64,000 nucleotides of DNA from Deltaproteobacteria bacterium (GCA_011526105.1 WYAZ01000034.1:64001-128000), one strand, 5' to 3'; positions 35,817 through 44,878 are shown, counted from the stretch's first letter. Notes: a model not told the origin generated them from the letters alone. Made by a program: numbers and translations.

Positions 35817-36667
35817 GATCGCATCCGCGTGAGTTCGATGAGCCCCCACTCGCCTCGGTGTGTATCTCGCCGGCCTTCGAAGTACCCGAGGGAGAGATAG
35901 GCCCGCGCCACATCGTCGAGTTGATGCACGAGCAGTCCGGAAAGGAGCAGACGGCCTCCGGGCAGCACCGCGGCGCCGATCTTGGGGGCGAGCTCGATGA
36001 GCGGGTCGCGAAGAATGTTGGCCACCACGAGATCGAAGCCGCCGAGCCGATCGGGCTCTTCGGCGGAGAGCACGAGCCGATGCTCGAGCTCGTTCAACTC
36101 GGCGTTCTCGCGCGCAACCACGAGAGCCTCGGGGTCGTTGTCGGTGCCAACCGAGAGTTTCGCCCCCGCGCGAAGCGCACCGAGCGCCAGGATGCCGCTC
36201 CCGGTGCCGACATCGAGGACGCACGAGCCCTCTGCGAGCTCGACGATGCGCGCGAGACACAGGGAGGTGGTCTCGTGCGTCCCGGTGCCAAAGGCCATGC
36301 CTGGATCCAGGCGCAGGACCAGCTCGGCCTCTGGCGGAGGCTCGAGCCAAGTGGGCACCACATAGAGCCGACCGAAGTCCATGGGTTTGAAGTCTTGTCG
36401 CCACTTGGTCGACCAGTCGGTCTCTTCGATCGGCTCGATCTTGAGCTCCCCTTGCGGAAGACGAAGATCGACGAGGATCGCCCTCACCGAATCACCCAGT
36501 TCAGCTTCGGCGTCGGCCGAAAACGACGACACGAGCGTGATCGAGGTCGAGTCTTCGCGGGTCTCGATGCCCAGCGCGCCGAGCTCGAAGAGCGCACCCG
36601 ACAAGATGTCCAAGTGGTGTTCGTCGGCGCCCCCTTGGATCCGGATCTCGACGCTCAGATAACGCAT
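35813..36667 (-). CDS. prmA: Ribosomal protein L11 methyltransferase
   Basis: PrmA (284 residues) trimethylates L11. It has an N-terminal substrate-binding domain (EETDWSTKWRQDFKP), DPGMAFGTGTHETT, the SAM-binding VLDVGTGSGILALGA, TDNDPEAL, and NILRDPLIELAP. It starts 8 nt after the lipoprotein gene and overlaps rsmE. Confidence 0.94.
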   Translation of the reverse strand: MRYLSVEIRIQGGADEHHLDILSGALFELGALGIETREDSTSITLVSSFSADAEAELGDSVRAILVDLRLPQGELKIEPIEETDWSTKWRQDFKPMDFGRLYVVPTWLEPPPEAELVLRLDPGMAFGTGTHETTSLCLARIVELAEGSCVLDVGTGSGILALGALRAGAKLSVGTDNDPEALVVARENAELNELEHRLVLSAEEPDRLGGFDLVVANILRDPLIELAPKIGAAVLPGGRLLLSGLLVHQLDDVARAYLSLGYFEGRRDTHRGEWGLIELTRMRS

Positions 36668-36675
36668 GGCTCGAC

Positions 36676-37251
36676 TCAGAACGCCTGGTCGGGGGCGCGA
36701 CTGGAGGGGACGAAAGAGAAAGCGGCCTCGATCGTTCCCGCGGGCCGGGTCGCGTCTACGCCGACCACGGTGGCGGTGAGGGTGCCTCGGATGTTCTCCT
36801 GCACGCCGGTATCTTCGGGGTCATCGGCGACCTGAAACACCTCGAAGACGACTTCGCCCGAGAGCGCGCGAAGCTGCGGTGTCCGCGGACAGGTCTTGTA
36901 CAGACTGAGGGTCACGTTGATGCCTGCTTGATCGAGCACCGTGGGGAGTCTCAGCGGTCTCCTCGGCATGCTCTTCAGGAGCGCCAGGTCCGGGATCCGA
37001 ATGTCGAGCACGTCGCTCTCGATGGGCGTCACGGCGTCATCCTGAAGCGACACGAAGAGGACGTTCTCGAAGCGACGAGTTCGATAGTCCGTCGGCACGT
37101 ACTCGTATTCGGTGAACCGGCCCTCTTCTCCAGTGGTGCACTCCTCGACGAGGAACTGTCCGCGGACGAATCCATCGCCGTTGCTCGCCTGACAGGCCAC
37201 TGCGAAGGCGAAACTAAGCGGCAGAAACCACCGAGCGCACGAGCCGATCAA
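36676..37251 (-). CDS. Small predicted lipoprotein
   Basis: Best read from a TTG at 37251, giving 191 residues with a signal peptide ending FAVAC as a lipobox (Cys about 20). The frame is open for 72 codons further upstream, but those codons lie inside the M16 gene and look non-coding. The mature part is hydrophilic with Cys residues (EECTTGEEG, YKTCPRTPQ) and beta-sheet-like alternation; no domain is recognised. It overlaps the end of the M16 peptidase gene by 38 nt and precedes prmA. Confidence 0.6.
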   Translation of the reverse strand: MIGSCARWFLPLSFAFAVACQASNGDGFVRGQFLVEECTTGEEGRFTEYEYVPTDYRTRRFENVLFVSLQDDAVTPIESDVLDIRIPDLALLKSMPRRPLRLPTVLDQAGINVTLSLYKTCPRTPQLRALSGEVVFEVFQVADDPEDTGVQENIRGTLTATVVGVDATRPAGTIEAAFSFVPSSRAPDQAF

Positions 37252-39781
37252 AGCGGATGATGTTCCGCGCTGTGTCGCGGACCGAGGCCAGCGTGACCGC
37301 CTCGATGCGTTCTCGGTAGCGAAGGTAGTCATCGTAGCCAAGCCCGTAGGCTTCGTTGAGCGCCATGGTGCCCGCGCGAGAGGAGGCGCGCTGAAGCGCG
37401 ATCTCATGGGTGCCCACGAGATACCGCTGCGCGCGCTCGAGCTCCTCTTTGGTGATGCCTTCGTCACGAACCTTCTCGAGTTCTTTTACGAGCCCGCGCT
37501 CCGCGGTCTCGAGCTTATCCTGCGCCGTTCCAATGTAGGCGGCAAAATATCCGGGGGCGAGGCCCTCCATGGTGAATGCGGTCACCGAATAGGCCAGGGA
37601 CTGCCGATCACGAAGCTCGAGAAACAGGCGGCCCCCCTGCCCGGCCAGCACGGTGGAGAGGACCTCGAGCGGCCACTTCTGGGGATCGCGAAGCGTGATC
37701 CCCGGGAAACCGAGGACGAGGTGAGCCTGCTCCTTCTGCTTCACCACCGAGCCCCCGCGGCGCTCGGCGGGTGGCGCCTCCACCGGGGGAAGGACCGGAG
37801 CCGCGGTGCCCGCCGGCGCACGCGCGACACCGATCCGTCGCTGGAAGAGCTCGATGGTCGCCGGCACGTCCACCGACCCCACGACCGAGATCACGAGGCG
37901 TTCGGGGTTGAGCTGCGTGTGATAGGCGGCGACGAGCTGCTCCCGGCTCAAGCTCTTGACGCTCTTCTCGTGACCCACGGTGGGGAGCCGATACGGATGC
38001 GTTTTCCACAGCGACTCGGCGAACAGGTCGAAGGCGACGGTGCTGAGGCTGTCTCGCCGAGCCGCGATGTCTTCGAGCTGCGTCTTGCGCTCTCGCTCGA
38101 TCTCTTGCGGGTCGAAGGCCGGCTCGAGCAGGCACGAGCTGAAGATCTCGAAGCCACGACCCCAGTGCTCCTTGAGGAAGGTCCCGGACATGCCCATGGA
38201 GTTTCGTCCCGAGACCCCGCTCACACCGGAGGCCATCGAATCGAGTTGCTCCGAGATCTGCTCGGCCGAGAATTGCTTCGTGCCTCGGGTCAGAAGCTCG
38301 CTCAGCATGTGGCTGATGCCATTGTTCTCCTTGGTCTCGAGCAGCAGTCCGCCCACCGCCGCCGCGCGAACACTCACGAGCGGCACCGCATCGTCTTGAC
38401 GGACGAGGAGCGTGGCGCCGTTGTCGAGGCGCACCTTGGCCACCGAGGCCGGCCCCAGCTCGAAGCGCACCGGCGCGTGCTCCTTCTCGAGACGCACCTC
38501 GACCCCCTTCGCGTGCTCGAGCACACGGCTCGACTCGAGCGTAGAGCGGAGGGCCTCCGGAGCGAGCACCGAGACCGAGAGGTGTTTGTGATCGAGGTAG
38601 CGACGGGCGACCTCCGAGACGCGCTCGGGGGTCACTTTTCGGACCGCGTCGTAGTAGCGCTCCTCGTACTCCGCCCCGCCCGCGATCACCTCGAAGAAGC
38701 CGATCTTGCGCGCGATGCCTTGCACGGTCTCCTTCTGATAGACCGCATCCGAGAGCAGGATGGTGCGTGCCTTCTCGACCTCGGCCGCGGTCGGCGGCTG
38801 AAAGCGGAGTCGGTAGGCCTCCTCGAGCAGCGCGTCCTGCGCCTCGAGGACCCCAGGCCCATGAATGGTCGCGCCGACGGTGAAGATGCCCACGTCTTTT
38901 GGGGTGTACGCGTAGGAGTAGCACTCGTTGACGAGCTCCTTCTCGCGCTTCACGCGCCTAAAGAGCCGAGACGAGTCACCGCTGCCGAGCAGCACGCTCA
39001 ACACGTCGATGGCCGCCGTGTCTTCGTGGTGAAAGGCCACCCCGCCCCAAGCCATGCCGAGGTGCGTCTCCTCGACCTCTTGGAACTCCGCGATGAAGCG
39101 AGGCTCGGTCTGCGGCGGCTCGACCTTGCGAGGACTGACGAACTTCCCATCTGCGGCGTCCGAGCGCGTGAAGAGCTCCTTGGCCTTCTCGATCACGTGT
39201 TTCGTCTCGACATCACCCACGACGACGAGGGTCATGTTCTTGGGCTGATACCAGCGCCGATAGAACTCGAGGATGCCTTCTCTCGTGAAGCTCTTGACGG
39301 TCTCCACGTAGCCGATGATCGGACGCGAGTACGGGTGAGTGCGAAACGTGGTGGAGAACAGATTCTGACTCATCACGCGCGACGGCATGTCGTTGCCGCG
39401 CCGAATCTCTTCGAGCACCACCTCGAGCTCCTTGCCGAGCTCATCCGGATCGAAGACCGAGTGCTGCACCGCGTCCGCCAAGATATCGAGGCCGGTGTCG
39501 AAGTCTCGACTGGCCATGGTGACGTGGTAGACGGTCTCGTCGAAGCTGGTCCAAGCGTTGATCTCACCGCCCACGCCCTCGATCGTCGAAGCGATCTCGC
39601 CCACCCCGCGCCTCGTCGTGCCCTTGAACAGCATGTGCTCGTGCACGTGGGCGAGTCCGTGCTCGCCCTCGAGTTCGTCCGCGGAACCGACGCGCACCCA
39701 CACCTGTATCGCCACCACCGGGGCGGCCCGGTTCTCTTTGACGATGAGCTCGAGGCCGTTGGGGAGCTTGCTCTTCTGCAT
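37214..39781 (-). CDS. Double-domain M16 zinc metallopeptidase
   Basis: The 855-residue protein has two M16 halves. The first (1 to about 425) carries the inverted zinc motif HVHEH in GLAHVHEHMLFKGTT with the distal Glu near EVVLEEIRRG, so it is the catalytic half. The second (about 435-850) keeps the fold (SLAYSVTAF at its R/Y-type site) but lacks HxxEH. Processing-peptidase-like proteins of this type degrade or trim peptides. No signal peptide is seen, so it is probably cytoplasmic or exported by another route. It starts the minus-strand run to atpE. Confidence 0.9.
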   Translation of the reverse strand: MQKSKLPNGLELIVKENRAAPVVAIQVWVRVGSADELEGEHGLAHVHEHMLFKGTTRRGVGEIASTIEGVGGEINAWTSFDETVYHVTMASRDFDTGLDILADAVQHSVFDPDELGKELEVVLEEIRRGNDMPSRVMSQNLFSTTFRTHPYSRPIIGYVETVKSFTREGILEFYRRWYQPKNMTLVVVGDVETKHVIEKAKELFTRSDAADGKFVSPRKVEPPQTEPRFIAEFQEVEETHLGMAWGGVAFHHEDTAAIDVLSVLLGSGDSSRLFRRVKREKELVNECYSYAYTPKDVGIFTVGATIHGPGVLEAQDALLEEAYRLRFQPPTAAEVEKARTILLSDAVYQKETVQGIARKIGFFEVIAGGAEYEERYYDAVRKVTPERVSEVARRYLDHKHLSVSVLAPEALRSTLESSRVLEHAKGVEVRLEKEHAPVRFELGPASVAKVRLDNGATLLVRQDDAVPLVSVRAAAVGGLLLETKENNGISHMLSELLTRGTKQFSAEQISEQLDSMASGVSGVSGRNSMGMSGTFLKEHWGRGFEIFSSCLLEPAFDPQEIERERKTQLEDIAARRDSLSTVAFDLFAESLWKTHPYRLPTVGHEKSVKSLSREQLVAAYHTQLNPERLVISVVGSVDVPATIELFQRRIGVARAPAGTAAPVLPPVEAPPAERRGGSVVKQKEQAHLVLGFPGITLRDPQKWPLEVLSTVLAGQGGRLFLELRDRQSLAYSVTAFTMEGLAPGYFAAYIGTAQDKLETAERGLVKELEKVRDEGITKEELERAQRYLVGTHEIALQRASSRAGTMALNEAYGLGYDDYLRYRERIEAVTLASVRDTARNIIRFDRLVRSVVSAA

Positions 39782-39799
39782 GTCTACGCAGCAAAAGCC

Positions 39800-39822
39800 C
39801 CCCTGGACCCGGGGTCAAGGGG
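39800..39822. other. Inverted repeat in the M16 / receiver-like divergent gap
   Basis: Ten-base arms CCCCTGGACC and GGTCAAGGGG with one mismatch and a 3-base loop lie 19 nt upstream of the M16 start, in a 151-nt divergent region. It may be an operator or a leader hairpin. I see no clear -35/-10 pair. Confidence 0.35.
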
Positions 39823-39932
39823 CGATGTTTCGCCCGGCCCCCGTCGTTTCAGGTGTGGGTGCGCGTGTTTGCTCGGAAAGCCCCGGGGCGCGTGCCTTGC
39901 CGGATGCAGCGCCGCTCCGTTAGCTTCGGTCG

Positions 39933-40421
39933 ATGGGCTCGGGCTCATCCTCACCCCCGCGGTTTCCAAGTCGCGTGGGGGCGCCTTGGGAAGGTCCGGC
40001 CGAGCTGGGCGTGCTCGATCATGGCAAGAAGCGGGTGCTGTCGGTGGGGCGGTCGCTCGACCCGCAAACACGCGCCGCGATCACAGGGGCGGGCTGCGAG
40101 CTGTTCGAGGTGCCCTCGGTCTCGGAGGCGCTTCGAGAGATGCTGACCTCGCTCTATGACGTGGTCGTGGTGCAGGCCTCGGTGATGCGCAAGCTCGACG
40201 GGCTCCGCTTCGTTCGACAACTCAAGAACCAAGAGTCCAACTCGGACTTCATGAACTTCCGGGGACTGCGCCACATCTACGATTCGGTCCCGTTTTTGGT
40301 GCCGCCCCTGGAAGGCACCTCCGAGTACGCGGTCTTCGAGGCGAGTGACGTGTGGTATCTGGCAGACACCACGGAGGTGTCGCTGGGGGACGCCATCCTA
40401 CGCGCCACCGAGCTCTCTTAG
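39933..40421 (+). CDS. Degenerate receiver-like protein
   Basis: The 162-residue protein has the outline of a response-regulator receiver: KKRVLSVGRSLDPQTRAAI for beta1/alpha1, VSEALREMLTSLYDVVVVQ leading to the site where the phosphoacceptor Asp should be, and LDGLRFVRQLKNQ for alpha3. The acidic pair after beta1 and the Asp after beta3 are replaced (VGRS; VVVVQASV). It is therefore probably a phosphorylation-independent pseudo-receiver. The first ~30 residues are Pro/Ser-rich and may not be translated. It converges on the Cys-rich lipoprotein gene with a 1-nt gap. Confidence 0.55.
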   Translation: MGSGSSSPPRFPSRVGAPWEGPAELGVLDHGKKRVLSVGRSLDPQTRAAITGAGCELFEVPSVSEALREMLTSLYDVVVVQASVMRKLDGLRFVRQLKNQESNSDFMNFRGLRHIYDSVPFLVPPLEGTSEYAVFEASDVWYLADTTEVSLGDAILRATELS

Positions 40422-40422
40422 C

Positions 40423-41994
40423 TCACGGGCTCCCGCAGATCTCCGGCGCACACGCACCGCCAGGACCGAAGCAGGCGAGGTCTCCCGCGCAGAGCTGCGC
40501 GCAGGGCGCACCCACCGCGCTCGGGATCTCGTGACAGCGATAACCGCCGAGCAGATCTTCGCACTCGTCCCCGGGCGCGCAACCACCACCCTCCGGACAG
40601 TCGGCGCCGCGAGCGATCCAGGGCTGGCAGGTTGGGCCCGAGAAGTCGCAGTACAATCCATCCTCACAGATGACGTGATTCTGGCACTCGGCCCCTTCGC
40701 CGCGGCGCGGTGAGCACACGCTGCCCTCGGCGGTGAAGTCACAAGCGAGTCCGGGCGCGCAGATGCTGGGGATGAGACAGTCGCTCCCTTCAGCTCCGGG
40801 CGCGGCGCAGGTGCCTTGATCGGTGCAGCCCAGGCCAGGCGCACAAGGCTCGGGCCCGTCCGAGCAGGTCTCGCCGAGGCCCGGGGCCGTCGTGCAGGTG
40901 AACGTTTGCACGTTGCACAGAAGGCCATCCCCGCAGGCGAGGCTCGGCGCGCACGCTTCGTTCGCCACCGGCGTCGGCCCGCAGACGGTGGAGGTGCAGA
41001 CGAATCCGGTGTCACATGATCGGTCCTCGGTGCAGGGACCCCCGAAGCCGCTCTTGGGCTGACAGCTTCGATTGGCGTAGTGACGCACGCAGGCGAGGCC
41101 ACGGCCGCAGGTCGGACCGCCGCAGGCATCTCTGAGCACCGCACCCGTGACGCAGAGGGCCTCGTCGGAGCAGGTGAGCGAGTCCGCGCAGTCCGAAGTC
41201 GAGCGGCAGGGACCTTCGAGCTCGCCGAAACGCGCAGAGCACACGCCGCGCTCCGGATGACAGATCTGCGCTTCTTGGCACTCGAAGTCAGCGCGGCAGT
41301 TCCCGCCGATGTCGAGCGAACGGCGCGCGAGACACGTGTCCTCCGGGCCACACTCGAGCCCGGCGGCGCAGCGTTGCCGGATGCATGCCTCGGACGCGGC
41401 GGGACGGGCCGCGCACGTGAGTCGGCCCCCCTCCTCCGCGCAAACGCCCGATCCATCGGCGCACAGGAGGCCATCGAGGCCAGAGGAGCAGACCCCTCCG
41501 ATCGCAGCGGTGTCACCGAAGAGCTCACCGCAGACCAGCGGGAGCGAACTCTCCCGCACCGCTTGGCAGTCGGCTGCGAGCGCTTCGATCCCCGCGACAC
41601 ACGCCTCGATCGAAGTCGGATAGAGCTCCATCGCCCCGGTTTGAACGTAGGGTGCGAGCTCGGAGAGGTTGCGCTCGCAGATCGATGCGCGATGCTGAAT
41701 GCAGCCGCCGTGATCGTAGCGCCGGCCCTCGAGCGAACAGCCGCAAGCGCTGAAGCCCATGCACACGGCCTCGTGGATGCTGGTGCAGAGCAGCTCGACC
41801 GAGACGGTCGAGTTCGAGGTGCCGGTGTCGCCGCCCGCAGCCGCGTCGCGCGAGGTGGCAGCGTCCTCGAAGGCGGATGCGTCGCGAGAGGCGCCTCCGT
41901 CACGAACGCCTGCGTCGCTCCCGCTCTCCGAGGCGCAGGCAAAGCAAAAGGCGAGCAGGACGGCGGTCAGAGGGGCGACGAGTGGGCAACGCAT
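40423..41994 (-). CDS. Cysteine-rich lipoprotein with repeated disulfide modules
   Basis: From ATG 41994 the protein has 523 residues: a signal peptide with lipobox-like FCFAC, a low-complexity linker rich in Asp/Ala/Gly/Ser (SRDAS, SRDAA), a domain with CGCSLEGRRYDHGGC, and then about ten short repeats of the form C-x-x-G-L-x-C-x(4-6)-C (CGRGLACV, CGDGLLCN, CAPGLGCT, CAPGLACD). Such Dickkopf/EGF-like Cys repeats are common in myxobacterial surface lipoproteins of unknown function. A longer start at 42150 lies upstream of the signal peptide and is unlikely. No enzymatic domain is seen. Confidence 0.8.
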   Translation of the reverse strand: MRCPLVAPLTAVLLAFCFACASESGSDAGVRDGGASRDASAFEDAATSRDAAAGGDTGTSNSTVSVELLCTSIHEAVCMGFSACGCSLEGRRYDHGGCIQHRASICERNLSELAPYVQTGAMELYPTSIEACVAGIEALAADCQAVRESSLPLVCGELFGDTAAIGGVCSSGLDGLLCADGSGVCAEEGGRLTCAARPAASEACIRQRCAAGLECGPEDTCLARRSLDIGGNCRADFECQEAQICHPERGVCSARFGELEGPCRSTSDCADSLTCSDEALCVTGAVLRDACGGPTCGRGLACVRHYANRSCQPKSGFGGPCTEDRSCDTGFVCTSTVCGPTPVANEACAPSLACGDGLLCNVQTFTCTTAPGLGETCSDGPEPCAPGLGCTDQGTCAAPGAEGSDCLIPSICAPGLACDFTAEGSVCSPRRGEGAECQNHVICEDGLYCDFSGPTCQPWIARGADCPEGGGCAPGDECEDLLGGYRCHEIPSAVGAPCAQLCAGDLACFGPGGACAPEICGSP

Positions 41995-42155
41995 GGCGCG
42001 CGAAGATGCTTGGGCATCCTGCGATTGTCGACGGGAATCAGAGAGGGAGCCTCGCCCGGGACGCAAAACGAAAGCGTCTCGCCAGGTGGCGTTTCGAGCA
42101 CGGTTTCCGGTGGTCACGAGCAAGGAGGCCCATCTCCCGGGGTCTTGCATCGGTT

Positions 42156-42187
42156 GACAACATGTACACCTAGATGTACATGTTGTC
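42156..42187. promoter_or_regulatory. Perfect palindromic operator of the toxin-antitoxin module
   Basis: GACAACATGTACA (42156-42168) and its exact complement (42175-42187) flank a 6-base spacer, ending 1 nt before the antitoxin ATG. A TTGACA at 42154-42159 overlaps the left arm and could be the -35. Phd/YefM antitoxins autorepress by binding such palindromes at their own promoter. Confidence 0.75.
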
Positions 42188-42188
42188 G

Positions 42189-42467
42189 ATGGGCAAGCAG
42201 TACTCCATCGCCGACGCGCGAAGGCAGCTCCCGAGCCTCATCACGCAGGCTGAGGCGGGCTCGAGTGTCGAGCTCACGCGGCGCGGAACACCGGTCGCGG
42301 TGCTCATCTCTGTCGACGAATACGACCGGCTTCAGCGAGGTCGGCTGGAGTTCCGAGAAGCATACTCGGCTTTCGTCAAGCGATTCCGCCTCCGAGACGT
42401 CGGGGTCGAGGTGGATTGGGCAGACAAGCTCCGAGACTCGACCTTGGGACGTCCGGTGGACCTCTGA
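42189..42467 (+). CDS. Phd/YefM-family antitoxin
   Basis: The 92-residue protein from ATG 42189 begins MGKQYSIADARRQLPSLI and continues with ELTRRGTPVAVLISVDEYDRL, the N-terminal DNA-binding signature of Phd/YefM antitoxins. The C-terminal part (FREAYSAFVKRF onward) should wrap the toxin. An ATG at 42174 lies inside the operator palindrome and is less likely. It ends 2 nt before the toxin ATG. Confidence 0.88.
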   Translation: MGKQYSIADARRQLPSLITQAEAGSSVELTRRGTPVAVLISVDEYDRLQRGRLEFREAYSAFVKRFRLRDVGVEVDWADKLRDSTLGRPVDL

Positions 42468-42469
42468 GG

Positions 42470-42901
42470 ATGCGTTTCCTCCTAGACACGAACATTGTTT
42501 CTTCTCCGGCTTCTGTTCAGCCGAATGCCCGAATCGTCTCCCGCATCAGTCAGCACTCCGGTGAATCTGCCATTCCCGCTCCGGTCTGGCACAAGCTCAC
42601 CTATGGTTGCTTGCGTCTGCCGAAGGGAAAGCGTCGCGAGGCTCTGGCGACCTACCTCGAAGAAGTCGTTCGCCCGTCGTTCCTGATTCTCCCCTACGAC
42701 GACGTTGCGGCGAGCTGGCACGCCGCAGAGCGAGAGCGGCTCGAGCGCCTAGGCAAGACCGCGCCCTATGTCGATGGGCAGATCGCCGCGATCGCTTGCG
42801 CCTCCGGCCTGACTCTGGTGACGATGAACCTGAAAGACTTTCGAAGCTTCGAGGGGCTCCGGGTTGAGGATTGGAGCCGGCCATCGAAAACGGCACGATA
42901 G
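42470..42901 (+). CDS. PIN-domain (VapC-type) toxin with altered active site
   Basis: The 143-residue PIN protein from ATG 42470 has the first catalytic Asp in MRFLLDTNIVS and later acidic residues in YVDGQIAAIA and VTMNLKDF. The conserved Glu usually found as HELxYG is a Lys here (VWHKLTYG, codon AAG), one base from GAG. VapC enzymes are Mg-dependent RNases using four acidic residues, so activity may be lost or reduced. It is coupled with the antitoxin. A start at 42416 would lie within the antitoxin gene and adds no PIN residues. Confidence 0.85.
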   Translation: MRFLLDTNIVSSPASVQPNARIVSRISQHSGESAIPAPVWHKLTYGCLRLPKGKRREALATYLEEVVRPSFLILPYDDVAASWHAAERERLERLGKTAPYVDGQIAAIACASGLTLVTMNLKDFRSFEGLRVEDWSRPSKTAR

Positions 42902-42928
42902 CGTCGGTCGAGTCAGCGCAACGGTAGC

Positions 42929-44461
42929 TTGCTCAGCTGCGGCGCGGCAAGCGGCCCACGCCGCGGAGCTTGTGTGGGCACAACCGGCCCCATCCTTCGA
43001 GCGCTGGCCGAAGCCGATCAAACACTCGTCGCGGGCTCCATCGCAACCCTGCAAGGGAGCGCCACTGGGTTCAACGGCGCCTTCTCTTGCGCGTGGACAA
43101 GCGACCAAGACGCGACGCTCATCTCCACTTGCACCGCCACCGTCTCTCCCGCCGTCGAGACCGTCTACACCTTGACGGTGACGGACGCGTCCTCGGCGAC
43201 CGCCAGCGATCGGATGGTGATTCGTCTCGTGGGACTCATCGCGAACGCGGGCCCTGACGCCAACATCGTGTCGACGGAGACCGCTACACTCTCCGCGATC
43301 TGGTCCCGCGCAACCCGCCTCGACGCGAGCTGCATCAGTTGTGAGTGGCGCCTCTCGAACGGTGCGCTCGTCGCCTCTACCTGCGAGGCCTTCGTGAGCC
43401 CCGGGGCGACCACGCAGTACTTCTTGACCGTCACCGACTCCGGCAACAACCAGACCGCGCGCGACAGCGCCACGGTCTTCGTCACCGATCTTCCGGCACA
43501 GCTCTGCAGCTGGGACGTCGTGGTCATGACCAGCAACGAGTACCCGACCGCGCCCAATCCAAACTACATCTGTGATGCCACCGGCACTGCCCGCCGGCAG
43601 ACGGTCAACGGCAAGCCGGCCATCGTGCTCTCCGACCTCGTCGTCTCCAACGCGCGCATCACTGGGTACATCTCCGTCGAGACCGGCTCGGATGATGACC
43701 CCATTGGCTTTGTCTGGGCCTGGGAGAATCCCAAGCACCACTACCTCCTTACATGGAAGAAGGCGGCCCAGTCGTGGACCGCGAGTTGCGGCAACGCGCC
43801 GCGCGGCATCGCGGTCAAGAAGATCGACGGCGCACTCGCTGCCCAGGACACCATCAACTTCAACGCCTCGTTCGGCTTCAACGCCACCGACTACGTCTAT
43901 CGCTGCGCCGACGGCTGGTCCCTCGACCGAGCCAACGCGGGGATCTTGGGGGACGACTCGATCTTCCTCCTCGCGCCCGCGGATCCGAACGGCTACACGC
44001 TCGGTTGGGTGGCCCTCACGAGCTATCGCTTCGAGTTCTACTACACGCCGACCAAGACCAAGATCTTCGTGTACGAAGACGATGCGCAGACCGGCTCCAC
44101 CGCGAATCTCATCACGACCCTGCTCGTCGACGACTCGAGCTATCCGGCAGGCGCCTTTGGGTTCTATAGCAACTCGCAGGAGCAGGTGAACTTTGGTGAC
44201 TTCACCCTCGCCTCGCTCTCGGACTACTCCGTCGATGTTGGTCCGAACCAAACCGTCAGCGCTGGCGGCTCCGTGAGCCTCGCGCCACTCGTCACTCTGG
44301 CGGTACCGCCCTACGCATGTGAGTGGACCGAGGGCGCAACCGTCGTGGGCAACAGCTGCGACATCGTGCTCAGCCCGGCCGCCACGACGAACTACCAGAT
44401 CAGGGTCACGGATGACTTTGGCCGAATCGCCACCGACTCGGTCGGCGTCACCGTCAACTGA
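42929..44461 (+). CDS. PKD / thrombospondin-C-like surface protein, probably truncated at the 5' end
   Basis: The 510-residue frame starts at a TTG (LLSCGAAS), which resembles a lipobox without the preceding signal peptide. An in-frame stop (the toxin's own TAG) lies 27 nt upstream. A PKD-like module comes first (DQTLVAGSIATLQGSATGF to YTLTVTDASS), then a second, then a domain like the thrombospondin C-terminal lectin fold (GFVWAWENPKHHYLLTWKK; GFYSNSQEQVNFGDF), then a final PKD-like module with VGPNQTVSAGGSVSLAP. It is probably a surface adhesion-type protein. The missing leader suggests loss at the toxin-antitoxin junction. Confidence 0.65.
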   Translation: MLSCGAASGPRRGACVGTTGPILRALAEADQTLVAGSIATLQGSATGFNGAFSCAWTSDQDATLISTCTATVSPAVETVYTLTVTDASSATASDRMVIRLVGLIANAGPDANIVSTETATLSAIWSRATRLDASCISCEWRLSNGALVASTCEAFVSPGATTQYFLTVTDSGNNQTARDSATVFVTDLPAQLCSWDVVVMTSNEYPTAPNPNYICDATGTARRQTVNGKPAIVLSDLVVSNARITGYISVETGSDDDPIGFVWAWENPKHHYLLTWKKAAQSWTASCGNAPRGIAVKKIDGALAAQDTINFNASFGFNATDYVYRCADGWSLDRANAGILGDDSIFLLAPADPNGYTLGWVALTSYRFEFYYTPTKTKIFVYEDDAQTGSTANLITTLLVDDSSYPAGAFGFYSNSQEQVNFGDFTLASLSDYSVDVGPNQTVSAGGSVSLAPLVTLAVPPYACEWTEGATVVGNSCDIVLSPAATTNYQIRVTDDFGRIATDSVGVTVN

Positions 44462-44479
44462 GTTCCATGTTTCACGCCG

Positions 44480-44878
44480 CTACAGCGCGTCCATGACCCG
44501 CACCAGCTTCGCGTCGACCTCGCCCGCGAGGTCACCGAGCCCGGGCGTGTCCGCCACCTGAAACATCGCCTGGGGCTTGATGATCTTCACGACCGAACGA
44601 CCCTCCGCGTCCTGCATCAGCACGACGTTGCAGGGCAGGAGCAGCCCGATCCCGGGCTCCATGCTCAAGGCGCGATGCGCGAGCTTTGGGTTACAAGCGC
44701 CGAGGATCTTGTAGGGCGGGAAGTCGACCTCGAGCTTCTTGGCGAAGGTCGCCCGAACATCGATCTCGGTCAGCACCCCGAAGCCCTCGGCCTTCAAGGC
44801 CTCGACGACACGCTTCTCTGCGTCCTCGAAGGATGTTTTCTCCAGTGTTTTCGTATAACCATAGCCCGCGTCGCTCAT
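44480..44878 (-). CDS. DUF302-family protein
   Basis: From ATG 44878 the protein has 132 residues; AGGAGG at 4-nt spacing supports this start over one 20 codons upstream. It matches DUF302: FEDAEKRVVEALKAEGFGVL, TEIDVRATFAKKL, YKILGACNPKLAHRAL, GLLLPCNVVLMQD. The Cys residues in GACNP and LPCNV are typical of the family, whose role is uncertain, sometimes linked to metal or oxidative stress. It converges on the PKD gene. Confidence 0.85.
   Translation of the reverse strand: MSDAGYGYTKTLEKTSFEDAEKRVVEALKAEGFGVLTEIDVRATFAKKLEVDFPPYKILGACNPKLAHRALSMEPGIGLLLPCNVVLMQDAEGRSVVKIIKPQAMFQVADTPGLGDLAGEVDAKLVRVMDAL

Noticed and set aside
37406-40159. 917-codon plus-strand frame
   Set aside because: It is the shadow of the M16 peptidase gene; the translation is Arg/His/Leu-rich with no domain, whereas the minus strand has HxxEH.
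40398-41942. Alternative minus-strand frame over the Cys-rich lipoprotein region
   Set aside because: The chosen frame has a signal peptide and regular Cys repeats; the alternative is Arg/Ala/Ser/Pro-rich with no pattern.
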